A stretch of 43,507 bases of DNA from Bacteroidales bacterium UBA2714. GTDB lineage: Bacteria; Bacteroidota; Bacteroidia; Bacteroidales; P3. The stretch lies in contig DEKU01000071.1 in assembly GCA_002354035.1 (NCBI GenBank), positions 112,766 to 156,272 on the forward strand, given 5' to 3'. The position numbers and the translations under genes are program-made. Below the pieces are notes generated by a model that saw only the letters and a program-made list of their open reading frames with translations, did not search any database and had not been told where the DNA came from. Position 1 is the stretch's first letter, and the number at the start of each line of letters is the position of its first letter. Of the stretch, positions 38,401-43,507 are shown in pieces.

Positions 38401-41400
38401 TGCGCGCCGGGTTGCAGGCGGTCGCGGAAGATCTCGGTGTTGATGGTCAGCACCTGATCAGGCCGCACCACGCGGATGACATACCGCTTGGTGAATGAGC
38501 GCCCCTCGCGCACGGCCGACAGATGCACCGTGCAGCCGTCTTTCATTTTCTTGGTTATCGGGATGAGGAGGGTGGAGGTGTGGCTGCTGTCTATCACCAT
38601 CATGCCCCGCTGGTAGATTTTGGCGGCATGGCACACGCGATAGTAGAGCGGCTGGTTGCCGTAAGGGCTGCCCAGCTCAAAGCGCACCGTGTCGCCCACC
38701 TTGCATGTAAGCTGATTGTAATATATCCAGTCGCGGCGGGGCGTGGTGCGCAGCCACACCACCTCGTCGCCCGTCACGCGGCCATTCGTCGCCACGTAGT
38801 TGACCAGCGTGTCGTGCCGATTGCCGTCGGGGGTGTGGAACACCACGCGGTACAGCCCCGAGGGGAGGTCAGGTATGACGATAGTGCGGTCGGCGGTGGT
38901 GCTGTCATAGCGTTTCGCCACCACAGGCCACGAATGCCGGTCGCCTTCCTCACGGCTGAAGGCGCGGTAGGGGAACAACCGATGGAACTCTGCCTTGCTC
39001 CCCACCCATCGCGCCTCGGGGTGTTCGACTTGCAGGGTGTCGAGCGTGCGCACCGTGTCCGGCTGGCGCAGCTGGTACAACTCCACCCGCACGTTGCCTT
39101 GGAGGGGCTGGTGGTCGAAGTTGTTGTAGGCAAAGGTGAGGTGGCTCAGGTCATCATTGGTCGGCATGCAGTACCCGTCGGCATCGCTCACGTGGAACGA
39201 GAGGTGCTGCTCGTGCAATTCGCCGTCGGCATCCATCACCCGCACGTATGCCGTATAGATATAAGTGGTCTTATGGGTAGCACTCGAGTCGGCAGTGTCT
39301 TTCTCGGGTGTGAACGTGAACTGGAAGTTGCCCTCGTCGTCCACCGTAAGGCTGTCGCGGTGGGGATATTCGTCAGCCATTGACGACGATGCCAGGGGAT
39401 TGAACATCTTCTCGCGGCTCACCTCCCACTTCACCCGTGCCCCCGACATCGGGGCACCGCTGTAGCTGATGGCTGAACCATAAAGGGTGATGGGCTGCCC
39501 AAAACGGCGCGCCGCCGCCTCGCCGCTGTCGCGGGTTGCGGAGAGCGTCACCATGAAGTGTGGCGGCTTATAGGCCTCCACCTTGATGGTCCGGGTGGTG
39601 TAGTAACCCTCAAAGAGGGAACTTTCATAGCCCACTGATTGCACCTCGATGCAGTAGCGGCCGTTCTCCCCCTCGGCGGGGATGACAAACTGCCCGTGGC
39701 AGCGGCCATGCTCGTCGGTAGTGAGCCTCAGGGTGTCGGTCGCCTTTTCGTATTGTTGGCCGAAGGTGGCTATAAGTTTCACCTGCTTTGCCGGGCGGAT
39801 GCGGATGCTTTGCTCCTTGCCATGGGTGTGCTTGCGGTATGCCACACAGCTGAAGCGCACCGTGTCGCCCACACGGTACACCGGCCTGTCTGTCATCACG
39901 ATTTCAAGCCAGCGGGTCTTCTGTTTGTCCCGGAGCCATGTCCGCACTGCACCCCGGCCGCCGAATGTGGTATAGTAAAACTCATACCCGTACATGTCGA
40001 CCGAGAGCTGGTCGAAATCAATCATCCAATATAGGGGCGATGAAGAGGAAAAACTGTAGTGTCCCTCGCGGTCGGTGCGGGTGCGATGGCGGCAGGGACG
40101 CTCGGTCAGCTCCCTTTCGCCGTGCAGGGTCACGCGATGGTGAGCCATCGGCTGTCCCGTAAGGCGGTCCACCACATACCCCGCCGAGGGCCAGAGCTGT
40201 GTGCGCCCATGGGTGGCAAGGGTGGTGTAGGTGATAAACGTAGCATCCGACGAGAAGTATTCCGACCCTCTCACCCCGCGTCCCGTTTGGCTGTCGGTGC
40301 TGTCCCAGTAGGCCAGCAGGACATAGTTGCCTTGCGGCACGGGGGGCAGCGCCACCAGGTACTCATGCCAGTTGTGGTCACCCGAGTCAGGCAATGTCTG
40401 CTCCCACTCCTTGACGGGCTTGATTTTCATCAAGGTGTCGCACTTCTGCTCATCGCTGTAGGAGTTGGGCAGGTCTATCTGCTCCACGATGCGGAAGTGC
40501 AGCCGACGGATGTTCCTCGCCTCCACAACTGCCATACGGCTGCGGCGCGACGACTCGATGCTGGCAAACTTCAACCGGTACGCCGGCTGGCAGATGCTGT
40601 ATTTGCGCAGCGTGCGGCAACTTTTGGCCCCGTATGTGCCGGGATAGAGCTGTTCAGTCTCGAGGCAGAGACGTTCCGCCTCCACCATTTGGTCGTTCTC
40701 ATTCAGATACTGCGCGCGCCGCAACCCCAGCAGAGCCTTCATCTCCGAGTTCTCAATGCGGGGCTGGTAGTAAGCCACAAGGCTGTCGAGCCGGGGCAGA
40801 TAATAGAACAAGTCATACCGTTTAAGGTCAAGCCACAGCATGGCCTCGGCATCGTCCGTATACACCTGCGCCACATGGTGGTGCAACCGCAGCAGGTAGT
40901 GAGACTTCGGGCTGGCGGCGCCAGGCAGCGACCCGAATGTAGCAAGCGGCGCAATCACCTGTGGCCGCAACGTGTTGGGCAGCTCATTCAAATTTAGATG
41001 CATATAATTGTTGTTGAGCAGCGTCTGCACCACCATGCCCAGCAGCGAGCTGTCCAATGGTGGCAAACCGGCCGCCGTGTCGTCCAAAAACAGGCGGGCG
41101 TAAGGCTCTGCGGAGGCAGTGCGCAGCTGTGCGGCGTATGCCAGCACACTGTCGGCACACCGCAGCAGCGTGTCCTCCATGCGTGCCGCATGCCATTGGT
41201 ATGCTCTCAGGTTGGGGTCGTCCGACGGGTGGCGACGACCTATGCGGTAGTAGTTTTCTGAATAGATTCTGTTGTACGTGTCGAACAGCAGGGCATACGC
41301 CACCGCGCGGTCCACGCCCCGCAGCTGCCGTGCCAGCAGCCCGTAGCGCAGCAAAGCCGAGTCGGCAGCATGCTCGCTATAGCCCTCGTCAAGCATCGTC

Positions 41401-41594
41401 AGATAGAAAGCCGCCGTGAGCAGCTCCGTCCCCTCGGCCTGGCGGTAATACCCCTGTGCCAAAGGGTAGGCGGTGGCATACTGAGCCTCAATCATCAGCG
41501 AGTCGAGGTGGTTCCACCGGTGGTTGTCGGGTTGCTGTGCCTGGGCGGTCATTGCCGCCACAAGGGCAAGGAGTAGAAAGACTATTTTCTTCAT
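35412..41594 (-). CDS. Giant alpha-2-macroglobulin-like protein with CarboxypepD_reg and plug-like insert
   Basis: The start at 41594 (MKKIVFLLLALVAAMTAQAQ) gives a signal peptide and follows the -7 box. The 2060-residue protein has a helical N-terminal region (about 20-350). An MG2-like macroglobulin domain follows at about 560-650 (DRPVYRVGDTVRFSCVAYRK). A CarboxypepD_reg domain is at about 1163-1240 (FRGTVVDAKTQEPVPFVNIV), then a stretch resembling a TonB-receptor plug (about 1278-1318, TSDDISHMPGTSMEDLVASV). The A2M domain is at about 1335-1390 (FFEPALRSDQEGRLSVQF), and a helical TED-like region begins near 1618 (SGGWSWMPGGKTASRYVTE). No CGEQ thioester is visible. Bacterial A2Ms are thought to trap proteases in the envelope. 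No penicillin-binding protein 1C gene is adjacent. Confidence 0.85.
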   Translation of the reverse strand: MKKIVFLLLALVAAMTAQAQQPDNHRWNHLDSLMIEAQYATAYPLAQGYYRQAEGTELLTAAFYLTMLDEGYSEHAADSALLRYGLLARQLRGVDRAVAYALLFDTYNRIYSENYYRIGRRHPSDDPNLRAYQWHAARMEDTLLRCADSVLAYAAQLRTASAEPYARLFLDDTAAGLPPLDSSLLGMVVQTLLNNNYMHLNLNELPNTLRPQVIAPLATFGSLPGAASPKSHYLLRLHHHVAQVYTDDAEAMLWLDLKRYDLFYYLPRLDSLVAYYQPRIENSEMKALLGLRRAQYLNENDQMVEAERLCLETEQLYPGTYGAKSCRTLRKYSICQPAYRLKFASIESSRRSRMAVVEARNIRRLHFRIVEQIDLPNSYSDEQKCDTLMKIKPVKEWEQTLPDSGDHNWHEYLVALPPVPQGNYVLLAYWDSTDSQTGRGVRGSEYFSSDATFITYTTLATHGRTQLWPSAGYVVDRLTGQPMAHHRVTLHGERELTERPCRHRTRTDREGHYSFSSSSPLYWMIDFDQLSVDMYGYEFYYTTFGGRGAVRTWLRDKQKTRWLEIVMTDRPVYRVGDTVRFSCVAYRKHTHGKEQSIRIRPAKQVKLIATFGQQYEKATDTLRLTTDEHGRCHGQFVIPAEGENGRYCIEVQSVGYESSLFEGYYTTRTIKVEAYKPPHFMVTLSATRDSGEAAARRFGQPITLYGSAISYSGAPMSGARVKWEVSREKMFNPLASSSMADEYPHRDSLTVDDEGNFQFTFTPEKDTADSSATHKTTYIYTAYVRVMDADGELHEQHLSFHVSDADGYCMPTNDDLSHLTFAYNNFDHQPLQGNVRVELYQLRQPDTVRTLDTLQVEHPEARWVGSKAEFHRLFPYRAFSREEGDRHSWPVVAKRYDSTTADRTIVIPDLPSGLYRVVFHTPDGNRHDTLVNYVATNGRVTGDEVVWLRTTPRRDWIYYNQLTCKVGDTVRFELGSPYGNQPLYYRVCHAAKIYQRGMMVIDSSHTSTLLIPITKKMKDGCTVHLSAVREGRSFTKRYVIRVVRPDQVLTINTEIFRDRLQPGAQERWTFRIADGDSASVAANLCLSLYDRSLEQYGSFNAGFWPWTKNAYMQNDDILETRLSTMANKYSIMSISKWDQPQLGFALMDRKTFYDRLLNSYGAALFRGTVVDAKTQEPVPFVNIVARQQGHRVAGTTADMDGNFSFKRLPAGLYDIKFSTVGYWDYHCQVVIRSDQITTWTVPLRPSASTLQEVQILESKSPRIGTSQIPVIEIGAPESGMRLTSDDISHMPGTSMEDLVASVAGITRGEDGMATMRKRTGVNVPKEAIAEIPTIFNFGSMAGDHPTAMRKNLSTLAFFEPALRSDQEGRLSVQFTLPDALTQWQLRGFAWSDRFQIGTIGRTIYSQRELMVQPLMPRFLRQGDTVVIPSKVSNLTDSTVEVTVGFEMADADSSQKSSNYEYSTSLTLAPHSSGIATMRLAVPTDWHAATYKVMAHAAGWADGEQGALPVLSNRERITTSHLLYIPGSADGTEVVCTFDIALPAPAPGDSTTLAFTANPLQYVIDALPHFKRLLMPGNIYLANSLYVNHLTAQLDTLPDAQKQALARCKADLRRLMQAQQASGGWSWMPGGKTASRYVTETILQRLATYPPFVQTEGSYDRYDRQREKAIAYLDKLLVDTDKKMSTSSLPWFDDCLSLLYTRSLFLDVKPLDQCDSATQEAYRFCYRMCKLRDKDYTSLHTQGQLALLMLHMGDTADARRLANRIKGSARTEDDKGMYWPSNRSGYGWYERPIETAALMVEVMADVLHDWEAVSRIQQWLLTSKQGTAWRTDMATAAALRALMRRPEVQTDDKSNQQRIRLTLNGDTISIENRTGEAIPSITGCPDSGSPCMLHFRLASTSSLPAWGAVFHSHDTPIDSIQYNGTGIKLRKTLSRVNPDGSLTLLTQGSTLRVGDRVRIHIDIDCQHDMDNMVLRDQRAAAFEPVSTTSGWQWNDGLRYYVDVRDDRTDCYIDRLAEGHYYVEYDLWVRHSGSFSTGIGTLHSVYAPEFRANTQHTKVVVP

Positions 41595-41620
41595 GACTGA
41601 AAAGTGCTGGTTTGACCATG

Positions 41621-41651
41621 CAAAATTACAACTTTTTTGTGAAAGAACAAG
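41621..41651 (-). promoter_or_regulatory. Housekeeping promoter of the A2M-like gene
   Basis: Minus strand: CTTG (41648-41651), a 19-nt spacer, TAATTTTG (41621-41628) followed by C, 26 nt upstream of the start. Confidence 0.7.
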
Positions 41652-41888
41652 CATCTGCACCCTGGCCGATGCCAGTCCATTCCTTTAGAGCCACCTCGAA
41701 GGCAAAAAGTGACACCCTCACACTAAAAAAACTGCTCCGCCTGGCCGTGGACATTCCAGCACAATAATAGCCCCTCACTCCGCGTTATCAAAGAAAGCAA
41801 AGACCTTGGGAGACGAGCAATCCCCTCTTAATACCAGCGGAGGTTCTCCGCCCATCGTCGACACAATCTATCATCAACACAGCAGCTT

Positions 41889-42602
41889 ATGCAGACCCGG
41901 CAGACAGACAGTATCAAGCAAATGTTCAACTCCATAGCCCATAGCTACGACGGGCTGAACCATCTCCTCTCGGCTGGTGCCGACCGGGGTTGGCGGCGGC
42001 GGTCGCTGAAGTGGGTGGTGGACCGCAGCCACCCCCAGCAGATTCTGGACCTGGCCTGCGGCACCGGCGACTACAGCATAGCCATCGCCCGCCGGGCGCA
42101 CCCCGACACACGGGTGACGGGTCTGGACCTGTCGGAAGGGATGCTGGAGGTGATGCGCCGCAAGGTGGACGAGGCCGGGCTGGCGGACCGCATCAGCACC
42201 CTCGTGGGCAATGCCGAGACAATGCCTTTCGACGATGCTCAGTTCGACCGCGTCACCATCGGATTCGGCATCCGCAACTTCGAACACCGCGAGCAGGCCC
42301 TTGCCGAAATGCTCCGCGTGCTGAAACCCGGCGGACGGGTGGTGATACTCGAGCTCTCCGTGCCCGCCTGGCAGCCGGCCCGCTGGTGCTACAACCTCTA
42401 TTTCACCCGTGTGCTGCCCGTGGTGGGCGGCATGGTGAGCGGCCAGCGGTCGGCTTACAGCTACCTGCCCGCCTCGGTGCTGGCATTCCCTCCCAAGGAG
42501 GAGTGGATGGCCACCATGCGGGCCTGCGGCTTCGCCACCGTGCGCCACCGCGCCCTCAGCCTTGGAATTTGCAGAATGTATATAGGAGACAAACCATTAT
42601 GA
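41889..42602 (+). CDS. menG: Demethylmenaquinone methyltransferase (UbiE/MenG family)
   Basis: This 237-residue SAM-dependent methyltransferase performs the final ring methylation of menaquinone. Family blocks are NSIAHSYDGLNHLLSAGADR (residues 15-34), the SAM-binding LDLACGTGDYSIAIA (about 55-69), GLDLSEGMLEVMR, and the UbiE signature FDRVTIGFGIRNFEHREQAL with LKPGGRVVILELSVP. The length is normal. It overlaps menA by 4 nt (ATGA), so two menaquinone steps are encoded together. No clear promoter is visible in the 294 bp before it, which are otherwise empty apart from the A2M promoter. Confidence 0.93.
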   Translation: MQTRQTDSIKQMFNSIAHSYDGLNHLLSAGADRGWRRRSLKWVVDRSHPQQILDLACGTGDYSIAIARRAHPDTRVTGLDLSEGMLEVMRRKVDEAGLADRISTLVGNAETMPFDDAQFDRVTIGFGIRNFEHREQALAEMLRVLKPGGRVVILELSVPAWQPARWCYNLYFTRVLPVVGGMVSGQRSAYSYLPASVLAFPPKEEWMATMRACGFATVRHRALSLGICRMYIGDKPL

Positions 42603-43507
42603 CACTAAAAGCTTGTTTGAAATCGATGCGCCTGCGCACCCTCCCTCTCTCGCTGTCGGGTGTGGTGCTGGGCATGGCCATCGCCATGAGCCATCACCCT
42701 GTGGCGGTCGGCACAGCGGTGCTGCTGCTGGCCACCACGGCCCTGCTGCAGGTGCTTTCCAACCTCAGCAACGAACTGGGCGACACCCTCCACGGCACCG
42801 ACACCGCCGAGCGGCAAGGCATACACTATTCCATCCAAGACGGCGAGATGACCGTCCGGCAGATGAAAACCCTCATCGCCGCCGTGGCCGTAGCGTGCGC
42901 CCTGTGCGGCACGGCCATGGTGGGCGTCTCGTTCGGCACCCTCTGGGGCCTGGAACCCCTATTGCTGCTCCTGCTCGGAGCGGCGGCCATGGCCGCCGCC
43001 ATACGCTATACCTTGGGCCACAACCCCTACGGCTACCGTGGATGGGGTGACCTCTTTGTGTTCATCTTCTTCGGCCTCGTGTCCGTCATGGGGAGCTACT
43101 ACGTCTGCACCCACATGCTGACCAACTGGCTCATCGTGCTGCCCGCCGCCGCCATAGGCTGTTTCAGCGTAGGGGTGCTGAACGTGAACAACATCCGCGA
43201 CATGCCCACCGATGCCGCCACCCGCACCACCGTGGCCCTACAGTTGGGCGGCTATCGCGCCCGGGTGTACCAGACGGCCCTGATAGCCGCTGGTTGGGTC
43301 TTGATGGTGGCCTACACCCTGCTGGGCACCCAAGGATGGACACCCTGGCTCTTCGTCGTCACCCTGCCCCTGTATGTGCTGCACCTCCACGGTGTGTGGC
43401 ACCGCGACGGACGCGCCCTCGACCCCATGCTGCCCCTGCTGGTGATGAGCACCTTCCTCCTCGCCCTGCTGGCGGGCATCGGCCTGCTGTCTTGCGCTGA
43501 AAAAGGT
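42599..43507 (+). CDS. menA: 1,4-dihydroxy-2-naphthoate polyprenyltransferase, 3' end beyond the window
   Basis: The frame opens at 42599 with MTLKACLKSMRLRTLPLSLS and stays open for 303 codons to the window edge, so the stop is not seen; the gene must be almost complete for a family of roughly 300 residues. It is an integral membrane prenyltransferase with several hydrophobic helices. The first Asp-rich site is NLSNELGDTLHGTDTAER (about 55-72, compare NDxxDxxxD). The second region is VLNVNNIRDMPTDAATR (about 198-214). It attaches the isoprenoid tail to 1,4-dihydroxy-2-naphthoate, giving the substrate of MenG. It overlaps menG by 4 nt. Confidence 0.92.
   Translation, partial: MTLKACLKSMRLRTLPLSLSGVVLGMAIAMSHHPVAVGTAVLLLATTALLQVLSNLSNELGDTLHGTDTAERQGIHYSIQDGEMTVRQMKTLIAAVAVACALCGTAMVGVSFGTLWGLEPLLLLLLGAAAMAAAIRYTLGHNPYGYRGWGDLFVFIFFGLVSVMGSYYVCTHMLTNWLIVLPAAAIGCFSVGVLNVNNIRDMPTDAATRTTVALQLGGYRARVYQTALIAAGWVLMVAYTLLGTQGWTPWLFVVTLPLYVLHLHGVWHRDGRALDPMLPLLVMSTFLLALLAGIGLLSCAEKG

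Noticed and set aside
41761..41785. A GCGTTATC with a preceding AATAATAGCCCC upstream of menG, similar to ECF site D
   Set aside because: The first block reads ACAAT instead of TGTAA and the spacing is one base short, so it does not meet the pattern of the other four sites.
1..43507. CRISPR arrays, prophage genes, toxin-antitoxin pairs or anti-phage systems
   Set aside because: No regularly spaced repeats and no gene resembling cas, integrase, phage structural, toxin or restriction families was found.

Overview
The window looks like chromosomal core DNA of a Bacteroidetes bacterium, most likely order Bacteroidales. The evidence is the promoter style and the gene set. Many transcription units start with a TAnnTTTG -7 box, often with TTTG or TTG about 19-21 nt upstream, and starts generally lack Shine-Dalgarno sequences. 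Characteristic families include two C69 dipeptidases, a DUF2795 protein, a giant alpha-2-macroglobulin-like protein, DUF4369-like/TlpA and CarboxypepD_reg proteins, many small lipoproteins, an Rnf subunit and menaquinone genes. The family and genus cannot be fixed from this sequence alone. I see no insertion sequence, integrase, prophage or CRISPR array.

Layout. 1-1.1 kb: tRNA-Asp, then tRNA-Glu upstream of rpsT, separated by a repeat-bearing gap. 1.1-3.6 kb: a conserved hypothetical gene divergent from a C69 dipeptidase. 3.7-6.0 kb: a four-gene envelope-stress-like operon (lipoprotein, ECF sigma factor, membrane protein, lipoprotein). 6.1-9.5 kb: manC, trpS, a small acidic lipoprotein and a solitary rnfA. 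9.6-12.2 kb: an outer-membrane barrel-like protein, tatD, a Rossmann/DUF2520 protein and a DUF2795 protein. 12.4-19.2 kb: a probable long operon running leftward from cysS: cysS, nudix, S41 protease, TlpA-like, mrp, NifU-like, cobalamin adenosyltransferase. 19.4-21.9 kb: two paralogous lipoproteins. 22.2-26.0 kb: ackA, an unknown one-TM protein, an AlaX-like editing protein and a truncated solute-binding lipoprotein. 26.0-30.9 kb: a duplicated divergent module (SGNH hydrolase with a CarboxypepD_reg protein), one copy of the hydrolase being a broken remnant, then a small CarboxypepD_reg protein. 31.2-32.2 kb: a second ECF sigma factor and two very short ORFs. 32.2-35.2 kb: a ureohydrolase-fold protein with an altered metal site, coupled to a second C69 dipeptidase. 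35.4-41.6 kb: the 2060-residue A2M-like protein. 41.9-43.5 kb: menG and menA, the latter running off the window.

The most interesting signal is a 25-nt two-block element that fits an ECF-sigma promoter: TGTAA(G/T)AA, a fixed gap, then TGCGT. It occurs at identical spacing in front of four transcription units that lack a clear housekeeping -7 box: the ECF sigma operon itself, the outer-membrane barrel gene at 9643, and both paralogous lipoproteins (one copy weaker). All targets encode exported or envelope proteins. I infer an autoregulated envelope regulon controlled by the sigma factor at 5017-5493; this is untested. Secondary points of interest are the decayed duplicate module at 26-30 kb, a 22-bp perfect inverted repeat at 3.6 kb, a hairpin plus T-run at the trpS transcript start, and a palindrome plus short ORFs downstream of the second sigma factor.
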